From: Neoarius graeffei
Lineage: Eukaryota; Chordata; Actinopteri; Siluriformes; Ariidae
Direction: 5' to 3'
Assembly: GCF_027579695.1 (NCBI RefSeq)
Contig: NC_083571.1
Span: forward strand, 73,885,279-73,949,278
Length of the DNA stretch: 64,000 nt
How positions within the stretch are numbered: position 1 is the first letter of the stretch; each line of letters begins with the position of its first letter. Under the pieces are notes generated by a model. The model was not told the origin of the DNA and made no database searches. It worked only from the letters and a program-made list of their open reading frames with translations. Shown here in pieces: positions 44,798-56,095 of the stretch. The position numbers and the translations under genes were made by a program.

Positions 44798-45324
44798 ATA
44801 TTTTTCCAGTATTCTATAATAAGTAGACACAAATTCTTAATTATAAACATATTCTAATTTCTTCATTCTAAAGAATGCAATTAAAGTGGCAGGATATAAA
44901 TCCAAAACAAGTGTTTATTTAAGTTTTGAAAAAGATGAAAAAAAGCATAACCATCAAACAAACGTGCAGCTTAATTATGTGGTTTTTTTATATGGAATTG
45001 CACCATTTTAACAACAAATAATAATTCTAAATAAATTCTGCAGTTTTTTTTTCCCAAGAATTCCTCCAGAAAGCCATGGCTTGAAAGGAAATTTAAAATA
45101 TTACAAGCATGTCAATGAACACAAAAGGCTTTAGTTATTTAGCTATATACACACAAGGTTACACAAGGTTTTGTAGTCAGTGCAACTTGGCTTAACAAGT
45201 TGGAAAAAAGGTAAGGTGCTGCTGGCTCCAATGAACACAGATATACTGTACAATATATAAAAACTGAAAATATGCTTAATTTACACCAAGTCAGAGAGAA
45301 CTTAAGGCTACTGAAATATTCCAA

Positions 45325-45445
45325 GCATGGCAATTTTAAACTGCCATTGGTCAAACAAAAACATGGCAATGTTAAACTGCCATTGGTAAAACAAAAACAT
45401 GGCAATGTTAAATTGCCATTGGTAAAACAACTGCCATTGGTAACA
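45325..45445. repeat. 36-bp minisatellite
   Basis: About three copies of a unit containing AACATGGCAATGTTAAACTG and CCATTGGTAAAACAAA, followed by a (CA)n run. Confidence 0.85.
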
Positions 45446-45485
45446 CACACACACACACACACACAAAACCTTTTGCCTAGTAAAT

Positions 45486-45809
45486 TCAAATATCAGATAT
45501 CACTGTACCGTCTGCTGTGCTACTTCCAGGGTGGAAGAGAACGCAAGGGTAGCAAAAAAGAGCATTGACTACATCACAGCCAGCTAGCCAAGTTTTCCGG
45601 TGATACCAGTTCTTGTTAAAACCTCTTGAGTAGGTCTTCTCCCCCTTCGTAGACACTTGCTTGATGTTTAAATTCGGTCTAGGAGGTCCTAGCTGTTTGA
45701 TTGCCATTTTCTCCTCATTGGTACGATGACTAAAGGGAACTTCTTTCAGAGATGCTATCGTATTGTTGCACTCAACACTCGCCATCTTCTTCATAGAATG
45801 TTCACACAT
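45486..45809 (-). pseudogene. hAT transposase, TTF-type zinc finger region
   Basis: Reads PRPNLNIKQVSTKGEKTYSR, then NWYHRKTWLAGCDVVNALFC and YPCVLF. W-x(3)-R-x-W-L-x-G-C-D and FCYPCVLF mark the TTF-type zinc finger preceding the hAT catalytic core in ZMYM1/ZBED5-like transposases. Likely start at MKKMASVECNN. The catalytic and dimerisation (hATC) regions are not present. Confidence 0.8.
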
Positions 45810-48742
45810 TTCCCGCGCAAGTTGCGTTTTTCAGCCCAAAATTATGTTCAAAACCCGCCAAAAAGCAATTAAAACTGCCCAATCTGGCAACACTTGCACG
45901 GCGCAACAGGCGTATGACGTAAGCACGCTGCTTGTGCGAGCACATAAAACCTAATAGAAAATGCATTGGGAGCATAATTTTCGAAAAAAAAGTACGTACC
46001 ATTAGTGTCAATGGGAGATTTTGGGGCAAATCTGAACCTGACAGAAATCGCCCCAAAAGGGCGTGGCTACACCAGGCGCGACCTTAGCCTGATTGGACAA
46101 TGACATTACTGTTGCCGTGGTAGTAGGAGTAGATAAAAAAAATCTCCCTCCCTGTTTGGGAGTGCGTCGCCCAAATCGCCCCTATTAACGAGCCGCCAGT
46201 GATGCATTTACAAAATCACAAGACAGAATGTTGAAAACAAGTTTGATATATTTTCAAACATTTCAAAAACAAAGACCTATGAAATCAAGTCCTTCCTTAC
46301 TGGAGAAAATGAATGGAAAAAGTGCACATTTGCATGTAAAAATGTAAACATAATGGTCTCTCCAAGATCAAGTCCTAAATTTGTAAAAAGTGGTGAAGCA
46401 AAACTTGTGCATATGCTTGTAAAATGTAAACATAGCATCTTCAACTGAGAATTAAAGTCCTTCCTTGTTAAAAAAGGTAAAAGAAAAGTGCACACCTTTG
46501 TTGTGTTTTAGCCTGTATGTAAAGATTCACAAATCAATGTACAAAGTACTTTCCTATATGTTGTTAAAAAAACTGAAACTGTTAATGCTGTCTGGCCTGA
46601 CATGATCAAAACAAAATGTGTTCTTGTTGAAACAGCTGACGCTATGTACATACAGTAACACCATTGTCAAACCCTTATGAAAGGGACTAGCTTGATCAAT
46701 AAAGTTAAGTCAAAAGTTTTCCTGTTTTTGTGTATGATTTTAAGGTACATAAAGATAATGCAATTGAGCACACATACTATATACTGTAAAGTTTTAAACT
46801 CCAGCATTATATTATATTAATATATAAATTAAATGTTAAGCATGAGTCAATGACTTGACCTTATTATGCACTTGGAACAAGATATACTAAGTATTAGTAC
46901 TTTGTGGCAGAAAAACATAAAAAGTATACTAAAGTACAAGTTTTAGTATTAAAGTATAAGTGTAAGTCTTAGTATTAATGTACTTAGTCTTAGACTTTTG
47001 TTTATACTTTTCAGTATAAGCCAAGTATACTTCACTATACTATTCTTAAGTATATAAAATATAGTTTATAAAAAGTCAACTTCAAGTATACTTCCTCAGT
47101 TTCAGTAAAAAATAAGTATACTCATAGTACACTTGAATAAACTTCTTTTTGCTAAGGGCAGTGCATAATATCATCAAAATATTCAGAGAATCTGGAAGAA
47201 TCTCTGTGCATAAGGGTCAAGGCCGGAAAACCATACTGGGTGCCCGTGATCTTCGGGCCCTTAGACGGCACTGCATCACATACAGGCATGCTTCTGTATT
47301 GGAAATCACAAAATGGGCTCAGGAATATTTCCAGAGAACATTATCTGTGAACACAATTCACCGTGCCATCCGCCGCTGCCAGCTAAAACTCTATAGTTCA
47401 AAGAAGAAGCCATATCTAAACATGATCCAGAAGCGCAGACGTCTTCTCTGGGCCAAGGCTCATTTAAAATGGACTGTGGCAAAGTGGAAAACAGTTCTGT
47501 GGTCAGACGAATCAAAATTTTAAGTTCTTTATGGAAATCAGGGACGCCGTGTCATTCGGACTAAAGAGAAGGATGACCCAAGTTGTTATCAGCGCTCAGT
47601 TCAGAAGCCTGCATCTCTGATGGTATGGGGTTGCATTAGTGCGTGTTTTATGAGCAGCTTACACATCTGGAAAGACACCATCAATGCTGAAAGGTATATC
47701 CAGGTTCTAGAGCAACATATGCTCCCATCCAGACGACGTCTCTTTCAGGGAAGACCTTGCATTTTCCAACATGACAATGCCAAACCACATACTGCATCAA
47801 TTACAGCATCATGGCTGCGTAGATGAAGGGTTCGGGTACTGAACTGGCCAGCCTGCAGTCCACATCTTTCACCCATAGAAAACATTTGGTGCATCATAAA
47901 ACGGAAGATACGACAAAAAAGACCTAAGACAGTTGAGCAACTAGAATCCTACATTAGACAAGAATGGGTTAACATTCCTATCCCTAAACTTGAGCAACTT
48001 GTCTCCTCAGTCCCCAGACGTTTACAGACTGTTGTAAAGAGAAAAGGGGATGTCTCACAGTGGTAAACATGGCCTTGTCCCAACTTTTTTGAGATGTGTT
48101 GTTGTCATGAAATTTAAAATCACCTAATTTTTCTCTTTAAATGATACATTTTCTCAGTTTAAACATTTGATATGTCATCTATGTTCTATTCTGAATAAAA
48201 TATGGAATTTTGAAACTTCCACATCATTGCATTCCGTTTTTATTTACAATTTGTACTTTGTCCCAACTTTTTTGGAATCGGGGTTGTATATATCGATATA
48301 AAATATACAGAAAACTTCACCATACTAATGAGTGCACATATTTGTAAAATTCTTTCACATGGAGGTTGACAGTCAGAGCAACATGTTCTGTAAGGACCAA
48401 ACAGTGAGGTGTTTAGTGTACAACAATTCCCTATAACAAGTATGGCAAGCCTTTTAAACATTTAATAGCTAGACTGGATATCCATTATCCACTGCAGCAT
48501 TATTTTGCTGAGTCAAAGCTCTAATTCAAGATATCTGTCATTAGATTTTGACTAATCAAAACTCTAATTTAAGATATCTGTAATTCAGTTTTGACCAGTA
48601 AGATTCAAACTAATTTTGCCATTCATTTGTATGGGGTTTCTCGTTATAGATATCTGCAATTCAGCTGCAGATATCTGCAGTTCTTTTTGTGGATATCTGA
48701 AAATGAATTGTGAATATCTCTAATTCCAGTTTCAGATATCTA

Positions 48743-50352
48743 CAGTGGTGCTTGAAAGTTTGTGAACCCTTTAGAATTTTCTATATTTCTGCATAAATAT
48801 GACCTAAAACGTCATCAGATTTTCACACAAGTCCTAAAAGTAGATAAAGAGAACATAGTTAAACAAATGAGACAAAAATATGATACTTGATTGTTTATTT
48901 ATTGAGGAAAATGATCCAATATTACATTTATGTGAGTGGCAAAAGTATGTGAACCTCTAGGATTAGCAGTTAATTTGAAGGTGAAATTAGAGTCAGGTGT
49001 TTTCAATCAGTGGGATGACAATCAGGTGTGAGTGGGCACCCTGTTTTATTTCAAGAACAGGGATCTATCAAAGTCTGATCTTCACAACACATGTTTGTGG
49101 AAGTGTATGATGGCACGAACAAAGGAGATTTCTGAGGACCTCAGGAAAAGCATTGTTGATGCTCATCAGGCTGGAAAAGGTTACAAAACCAGCTCTAAAG
49201 AGTTTGGACTCCACCAATCCACAGTCAGACAGATTGTGTACAAATGGAGGACATTCGAGACCACTGTTACCCTCCCCAGGAGTGCTTGACCAACAAAGAT
49301 CACTCCAAGAGCAAGGCGGGTAATAGTCGGCAAGGTCACAAAGGACCCCAGGGTAACTTCTAAGCAACTGAAGGCCTCTCTCACACTGGCTAATGTCAAT
49401 GTTCATGAGTCCACCATCAGGAGAACACTGAACAACAATGGTGTGCATGGCAGGGTTTCAAGGAGAAAGCCACTGCTCTCCAAAAAGAACATTGCTGCCC
49501 ATATGCAGTTTGCTAAAGATCATGTGGACAAGCCAGAAGGCAATTGGAAAAATGTTTTGTGGATGGATGAGACCAAAATAGAACTTTTTGGTTTAAATGA
49601 GAAGCATTATGTTTGGAGAAAGGAAAACACTGCATTCCAGCATAAGAACCTTATCCCAACTGTGAAACATGGTGATGGCAGTATCATAGTTTGGGCCTGT
49701 TTTGCTGCATCTGGGCCAGGACGGCTTGCCATCATTGATGGAACAATGAATTCTGAATTATACCAGCAAATTCTAAAGAAAAATGTCAGGACATCTGTCC
49801 ATGAACTATATCTCAAGAGAAGGTGGGTCATGCAGCAAGACAACAACCCTAAGCACACAAGTCGTTTTACCAAAGAATGGTTAAAGAAGAATAAAGTTAA
49901 TGTTTTGGAATGGCCAAGTCAATGTCCTGACCTTAATCCAATCGAAATCTTGTGGAAGGACCTGAAGCGAGCAGTTCATGTGAGGAAACCCACCAACATT
50001 CCAGAGTTGAAGCTGTTCTGTATGGAGGAATGGGCTAAAATTCCTCCAAGCCGGTGTGCAGGACTGATCAACAGTTACCGGAAACATTTAGTTGCAGTTA
50101 TTGCTGCACAAGGGGGTCACACCAGATACTGAAAGCAAAGGTTCACATACTTTTGCCACTCACAGATATGTAATATTGGATCATTTTCCTCAATAAATAA
50201 ATGACCAAGTATAATATTTTTGTCTCATTTGTTTAACTGGCTTCTCTTTATCTACTTTTAGGACTTGTGTGAAAATCTGATGATGTTTTAGGTCATATTT
50301 ATGCAGAAATATACAAAATTCTAAAGGGTTCACAAACTTTCAAGCACCACTG
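48743..50352 (+). mobile_element. Tc1 transposon, family 1, second copy
   Basis: A 1610-bp element between TA dinucleotides with ends CAGTGGTGCTTGAAAG; close to the copy at 37851-39461, but with a better-kept reading frame. It is inserted in the AGATATCT array. Confidence 0.95.
49110..50132 (+). pseudogene. Tc1 transposase, family 1, one in-frame stop
   Basis: Starts MARTKEISEDLRKSIVDAHQ with a paired-type DNA-binding region (LHQSTVRQIVYKW), then the DDE core: DETKIELFG, QQDNNPKHTS and DLNPIEILWKDLK, ending GGHTRY. The single clear break is a TGA (49287-49289) between the DNA-binding and catalytic regions, likely a CGA decay. The first catalytic Asp is kept though its neighbour is Met. Length is about 340 codons, normal for Tc1. 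Confidence 0.88.
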
Positions 50353-51048
50353 TACAATTTAATTCTGATAAGTCCTAATTCGAGTTCAAGATATCTTTAA
50401 TTCCACTCAATTGAAGATATCTACATTGTCCTTTTTAGATATCTTAAATTAAGTTTCAGATAGTCGGAATGAAGTTGTAGATATCTTGAACTTGAATTAG
50501 GACTAGTCAGAATGATGTTGTAGATATCTCAAACTGGAATTATAGATAGTCATAATGTAATTATAGATATCTGTTATCAAGTTATTGATATATTGAAATC
50601 AATTTAGATTAGAGAGATATGTCTGTGAAGATTCTTAGTTATCCAGGTCATGGTAAACTGTGGGTGGTAAAAGAGAGCGACTGGACTTGCTTGAAGATTC
50701 TTGAAGACGTTTCACCTCTCATCCGAAAGGTTTCTTCAGTTCTGTCTGACTGGTAGGGAGCATCAGGTATTTATCCTCTCATGGATGAAAAGCTCATCTA
50801 AGGTGTCATTGAGTCATCCTGTTGGTGTGGGTCACTGGGGGCTGGTTGTGAACGGCCTCGAGAGTCATTAAGATGATCAATGGATTGCCCATTAGGGTGA
50901 TCAATGGAATGCTGATTCTCTCTTTCCTCCTGTGCGTCACTGAAAACAGCTGGGTTTTGGTGTGCATTCAGTTGTCTGGGAAGTGTGTCAAGGACTGCAT
51001 TGTAGGTGGCTGATAAATGATGTCTTAGACAAGACAAGATAGAAGTCT

Positions 51049-51737
51049 GAGCATCGAGGTCTACCGGAAACCCACACACACAGACCAGTACCTACTCTTT
51101 GACTCTCACCACCCACTGGAACACAAATTGGGGGTCATTAGGACCTTGCAACACAGGGCTCAGAATATCCCTACAATGATAGAGGGAAAAGAGAAGGAGC
51201 AGAATCACATCAAGAAAGCACTTCAGAACTGCGGGTATCCCAACTGGTCTTTCCTCAAGAGCAGAAAAAGGAACAGAACGGACAAGGAGGATAACAGGAA
51301 CAAATGCAAGAACATTGTCATTCCCTACATTTCTGGTCTATCTGAGAAACTCAGGAGGATCTTCTACAAACACAACATTCCGGTACATTTCAGACCCAGT
51401 AACACTCTGAAGCAGAAACTGGTCCACCCTAAGGACAGAATAGCCAGACACAAACAGGACAGCGTAGTGTATGCTATTCAGTGCATTGAGGAATGCACGG
51501 ACTCGTATATTGGGGAGACAAAACAACCGCTTCACAGGCGCATGGCTCAACACAGGAGAGCCAGTTCCTCAGGCCAGGACTCTGCTGTCTACCTTCATCT
51601 TAACAACAAAGGACACTCATTTCAGGATTGCAACGTACGCATTTTAGCCAGAGAGGATCATTCGTATGAGCGAGGAGTTAAAGAAGCCATTTTTGTCAAC
51701 CTGGAACGGCCATCACTGAACAGAGGTGGGGGTCTAA
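51049..51737 (+). CDS. Penelope-like protein: RT tail and GIY-YIG nuclease
   Basis: Open frame starting within the RT C-terminus (VYRKPTHTDQYLLFDSHHPL), a Lys/Arg-rich linker, then GIY-YIG motifs: VVYAIQC, DSYIGETKQPLHRRMAQHR and a conserved Glu region (RGVKEAIFVNLERP). The GIY-YIG nuclease nicks DNA to prime insertion. The frame runs into the MITE at 51738. The RT catalytic part is absent. Confidence 0.85.
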
Positions 51738-52569
51738 GGCTACATCCACACAACAACTGCAACAAGATGTTATTAAAAAAAATATCACATCCACATGGGC
51801 AACGGATCAGTAAAATATCAGGTACATATGGCAACGCAACGCTTGCTGAAAACAATGCAATACACATGCCACACCTCTAGGGGTGCTGTAAGACGGTCCC
51901 TTCAGAGACACCAGAACAATGGAAGAAGTAAGAACGCATGCACATAAACTATTATGCGCGAGACTTCATATTAGCCACAAAGTCAGAAAAATCTGTTCGT
52001 AAAATTACATTATAATGACCAAATACAATGAAAAGTATTTTTCCAGTCTCACCTGTGAAAGGTAATCCCATGTGATCTCGTTTGGACGGCAAACCTGTTG
52101 GTACAGTTAAACGCAGCACATGAATGAGGCATCTTTATTCTCCGCTTTGACCCATCCAATATGGCGGCGAGGATGACGTATGATTCTACGCGGAAGGCGG
52201 TGTCTTTAATGGTCCGGAATAAATTGAATGCTACATGTTGATGGATTAATTTGTTCTTCTACGCCCTTTTTGAGGAATGTATTGTAGGACTTAAACCAAC
52301 ATCTGAAGAGGTGAGATCGCTCCTTTTTTTCCCCTATTTTTGCTGGCGGGATTGACTCTGCCCTAACTCTCTCTCATCGTAAACAAATCCATTCTACTCA
52401 TCCACACGACTTCGCAACGACGCCATTGCCAGATCTTTTCACTCTGGAACCCGTTCTCAAAAGATTTCGTTTTGGGGCACCCAAAACGCTGGTGCCGTGT
52501 GGACGTCAGGCCGAAACGATAAACAATTTTATCGGATTCACCTGAATTCGTTGCCGTGTGGACAGGGCC
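51738..52569. mobile_element. PIF/Harbinger-like MITE (GGCTACATCCACAC ends)
   Basis: An 832-bp insert with a TAA duplication (51735-51737 and 52570-52572) and inverted ends GGCTACATCCACAC and GTGTGGACAGGGCC. The inverted half of the host element gives the uninterrupted sequence across this site. Confidence 0.85.
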
Positions 52570-52798
52570 TAAGACATCATTTATCAGCCACCTACAATGC
52601 AGTCCTTGGCACACTTCCCAGACAACTGAATGCACACCAAAACCCAGCTGTTTTCAGTGACGCACAGGAGGACAGAGAGAATCAGCATTCCATTGATCAC
52701 CCTAACGGGCAATCCATTGATCATCTTAACGACTCTCGAGGCCGTTCACAACCAGCCCCCAGTGACCCACACCAACAAGATGACTCAATGACACCTTA

Positions 52799-53491
52799 TG
52801 CCGCTTTTCCACTACAAACGCGGCTGAGTCGGGCTGAGCCGTGCCGTGCTGAGTCGGGCTGAGCGGGGCTATTGGAGTTGCATTTCGACTACCACCACGC
52901 TGAACCGTGCTGGCTGGAAGTGGGTGGACACATTGGGTGGAGTTAGCGAAAGTGGGTGGGCGTCACGTGATGTCGTTAAGCGGCGCAAACAGTGACATCA
53001 GTGATCTTTTAAGCGGTAGTCTCACGACCCGGATAGTAAACAATAAACATGGAGGACATGGAGTCGTTAGTGTTGCTGGTCTTGGTGCTGTGGCTTGTTG
53101 TCACCGACAACGCCAACATATACTGGCAAGAGCGTATAGATGAGGCGAGGCCCATAAGGCTCCAGAAATTCTCGTAATTCGTAATTCTTCTTCTTCCGGG
53201 TTTACGGTGTTTACAGATCCCAGCGTGCTCGCGGGGCGTGTGTGGGCGTGTGAGGACACTCCTCCTCACCAATCAGTGCACAGGGGAGTGTCTGTTCACG
53301 CCCCCAGCCTCACTCAGCTCAGTTTGGCTCGCTTCAGCCCTACTCCAAAACCGTGCGAGTTTTGGGTGCTAAGCAGGGCTGAAGCGAGCTGAGTCGTGCT
53401 GTTTTGAGATAGTCAAAACGCGAGCCGTGTCGGGCTGAAGTGAGCTGAAGCGAGCTGAAGTGAGCTGAAAAAGGGTAGTGGAAAAGGGCCA
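52799..53491. mobile_element. PIF/Harbinger-like MITE (TGCCGCTTTTCCACTAC ends)
   Basis: A 693-bp insert with a TTA duplication (52796-52798 and 53492-53494). Its ends are TGCCGCTTTTCCACTAC and GTAGTGGAAAAGGGCCA, with inner GAGTCGGGCTGAGC sub-repeats near both ends. A short frame from 53049 reads MEDMESLVLLVLVLWLLVVT and DNANIYWQERIDEARPIRLQ, in the style of a Harbinger transposase start. Confidence 0.88.
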
Positions 53492-53801
53492 TTAGATGAG
53501 CTTTTCATCCATGAGAGGATAAATACCTGATGTTCCCTACCAGTCAGACAGAACTGAAGAAGCCTTTCGGATGAGAGGTGAAATGTCTTCAAGAATCTTC
53601 AAGCAAGTCCAGTTGCTCTCTTTTACCACCCACAGATTAGAGAGATCTGAAATTGCAGATATCTTTAATGCTTATTCTGCCTAGTCAAAATATAATTAGA
53701 GATATCTTGAATTAGAGTTTTGACTCGGCAAAATTATGCCACAGATATCTGTAGTTATGTCAGAATCAATGCTACAGCAAGCAGGAGAGGCTTGTTATTA
53801 A

Positions 53802-54449
53802 AGTGCATATCCTGGACCAATGAAAGTATGTCCCTTTACACACTCATCCAGAAAGGTAATTTTGCACAAGGCCATCTGTCTACAGCAGAAAAAAATAAAA
53901 TAACAAAACGCGTCTGGAAAAATCCCAAGGGAGTCTGGAGCCAGATTCGTGACGTTACCTGCGGAAGCGCCAGCAGGCTGCACGAGCTTTGCAAGGTTTC
54001 AGTGCACAGCCTGTGTAGACCAAGCGCTCCCATTTCTCTTTCATTGTCCAGTCTTTTGGGAAACGATGAGTACTAATCCCATCAAGATTGGTGTTGCTAC
54101 ACCCTCCTACGATACATCTGTTAACCATTTTAATAATTACATGATAATGTTGAAGAAACTTGCAGAAAACCACCAGGTAGTTTTCTCATAAACAAACCAG
54201 CACTGACATAGGATTCAGAGGGAGGCATACCGCATGCGCCATCACGAAAATCAATGTTTGCCAACAAATCCAAATGCCAAGTTTTTTCAGAGGCGGACCA
54301 ATGGCTTGATTTCAACTGAATTTTTCTGATATTGCGCAAGGTAAAAAAATTGCACAAAATGCAAAATGTGACAGATATTTGACCAAAGTTTAATATAAAA
54401 TAGGAGAATTACATTGATCTTGCTCCTGAATTTACCCGTGATATGCACT
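53802..54449 (-). mobile_element. Kolobok-like element with TTAA duplication
   Basis: TTAA at 53798-53801 and 54450-54453, with inverted ends AGTGCATATCC and GATATGCACT. It includes a THAP-type zinc-finger start on the minus strand. TTAA targets plus a THAP domain are the Kolobok signature. Only 648 bp, so non-autonomous. Confidence 0.8.
53955..54173 (-). pseudogene. THAP domain N-terminus of a Kolobok transposase
   Basis: Reads MVNRCIVGGCSNTNLDGIST, then HRFPKDWTMKEKWERLV. The C-x(4)-C start and H-x-FP motif match a THAP zinc finger, which binds the element ends. The remaining zinc ligands lie in other frames or are lost. Confidence 0.7.
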
Positions 54450-54611
54450 TTAAAACCATACCACCATGTCAGAGCAGCCAGAGAGGAGGCAGAATCTAGG
54501 GTGTTTGACAGAGTTTTTAATGCTGCAGCCCATGCACATGATAAGCTCTTTCTGTTTCATGGCAATTTCTAACTATCTCATCCACGACTGCGACAGCCAT
54601 GGCCTCTGCCG

Positions 54612-55008
54612 TGGGCAGCACGGTGGTGTAGTGGTTAGCACGGTTGCCTCACAGCAAGAAGGTTCTGGGTTTGAACCCAGTGGCCGGCAAGGGCCTTTCT
54701 GTGTGGAGTTTGCATGTTCTCCCCGTGTCTGCGTGGGTTTCCTCCGGGTGCTCCGGTTTCCCCCACAACCCAAAGACATGCAGGTTAGGTTAATATGGGA
54801 TGGCCTTGGGCTGAGGTGCCCTTGAGCGAGGCACCTAACTCCCAACTGCTCCCCGGGCGCTGTTAGCATGGCTGCCCACTGCTCTGGGTATGTGTGTGTG
54901 CTCATTGCTCATGTGTGTGTTCACTGCTTCAGATGGGTTAAATGCGGATAGTAAATTTCACAAGTGTGTGATGAATAAAGTTGTGCTTTCTTTTTCTTTC
55001 TTTCTTTT
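54612..55008 (+). repeat. SINE family B
   Basis: Second copy of the variant SINE (see 23323-23690), with the same CTTGGGCTGAGGTGCC body and GAATAAAGTTGTGC tail, then a TTTC-rich run. Confidence 0.88.
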
Positions 55009-55257
55009 CGTTCAAATTTGCTTCAGAACAAATGATTTGCTGGGCCAATATCCAGTGGGAAACCTTGCATGAGCAACGTCATGCACAACAAGTCATAATG
55101 ACGTTTGAGATATCTGGTACGATTATTTGGAATAGTCAAAACTGAATTACAGATATCTGCAATTGTTATTTAGGATGTGTGACAAGTTGAATGTCATTTT
55201 GAGTGACGTCACTGCTGATATCTGTGACTCAGTTGTGACTAGTCAAAACCGAATTAC

Positions 55258-56037
55258 CAGTGATGGGAATAACGGCGTTAAAATAAACGGCGTTACTAAC
55301 GACGTTACTTTTTTCAGTAACAGGTAATCTAACTAATTACTCTGTCTGTCACTATAACGCCGTTACCATTACCGACACCCCGTTACTGCACGTTACTGAA
55401 GCCGCTCAATAAAAGCTGTCACCCGACTTCGCGCATACAGACACAGGACTCAAGTGTAGTGTGTGTGTGAGTGACAAGGGAGGGGAGGGTGAGATAACCG
55501 CCTAACCAATGATGATTGGCTAAGGTATAGTAAGATTACGTCTTCAGGCAATCAGAGAAATTGGGTGGGCGGGTGTTTAGAGCGCAAAGTGGTGGGTGTT
55601 TACAGCGCATAGCAGTTAGAGATGGCGAGTGAGGAGGACTCCAGAGGGAAGATGGCATTTGCCAGATGGAAATACAGACACTAACCTCGTTGAGGTCAAA
55701 GGTAAAAATGTACACGTCGAGTGTACATTATGTCCCCGAGCAAAGACTTTGTCCACGTCTTGTGTATGTCCATCCATTGTCTATAGTTTACGCTGAGTTG
55801 CAATAAATGCAAACCTCTGTGCAGTTACCTGTCTTTGCTGTTCTGCTCTATGCATCTGGCTTATGAAACACGCTCTGAGAAGGGGGGGGTGCGGGGGTGA
55901 GTAACGCAATAGTTACTTTTACTGGTAGCTAGTTACTTTTATAGTGGAGTAACTCAGTTAGTAACTCAGTTACTTTTTGGGAGAAGTAACTAGTAACTAT
56001 AACTAATTACTTTTTCAAAGTAACGTGCCCAACACTG
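55258..56037 (+). mobile_element. hAT MITE (CAGTGATGGGAATAACG end)
   Basis: Ends CAGTGATGGG and CCCAACACTG with an exact 8-bp duplication CGAATTAC (55250-55257 and 56038-56045). GTAACTAGTTACT-type repeats fill the ends. A short region from 55622 (MASEEDSRGKMAFARWKYRH) recalls the BED-finger start of a hAT transposase. Confidence 0.9.
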
Positions 56038-56095
56038 CGAATTACAGATATCTGTAACTGTAGTTTTGACTAGTCACAATGACGTTATAGATATC

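Larger units (their letters stand above)
44007..46201 (-). mobile_element. hAT transposon with transposase fragment
   Basis: Ends CAGTGGCGGCTC and GAGCCGCCAGTG with an exact 8-bp duplication ATGCATTT (43999-44006 and 46202-46209). It contains a TTF-type transposase fragment on the minus strand, a 36-bp minisatellite and a SINE. Confidence 0.92.
43484..47158. mobile_element. TATACTT-rich TIR element (CCCTTAGCAAAAAG ends)
   Basis: Inverted ends CCCTTAGCAAAAAGTAG and CTTCTTTTTGCTAAGGG. Both flanks are dense in AAGTATACTT-type palindromes (43495-43985 and 46860-47140). The comparison copy at 62336 shows the uninterrupted Tc1 site; a CA repeat flanks the insert. It is net 1.5 kb after subtracting the hAT at 44007-46201. 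Superfamily not assigned. Confidence 0.8.
43370..48066 (+). pseudogene. Tc1 transposase, family 2, split by insertion
   Basis: The start [20 protein letters not shown] lies left of the insertion (43370-43483). The rest resumes at 47161 and ends GDVSQW-TAA. DD34E residues: Asp in WSDESKF, Asp in [10 protein letters not shown], Glu in SPIENIW. Stops follow DESKF and interrupt the region before the last Glu. Confidence 0.85.
43008..48286 (+). mobile_element. Tc1 transposon, family 2, carrying nested insertions
   Basis: The ends CAACCCCGATTCC and GGAATCGGGGTTG lie between TA dinucleotides (43006-43007 and 48287-48288). It is interrupted at 43484 by a 3.7-kb insertion. Net length about 1.6 kb. 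Related to the copy at 61866-63366. Confidence 0.93.
50619..53635 (+). mobile_element. Penelope-like element with inverted ends
   Basis: A retroelement with a GIY-YIG endonuclease region, flanked by an 11-bp duplication ATTAGAGAGAT (50608-50618 and 53636-53646). The first 400 bp recur inverted at the right end (GAAGACGTTTCACCTC; CTCATGGATGAAAAGCTC). Inverted terminal segments are known in Penelope-like elements. It is 5'-truncated, with most of the reverse transcriptase missing. Two PIF/Harbinger MITEs sit in its right half. Confidence 0.88.
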
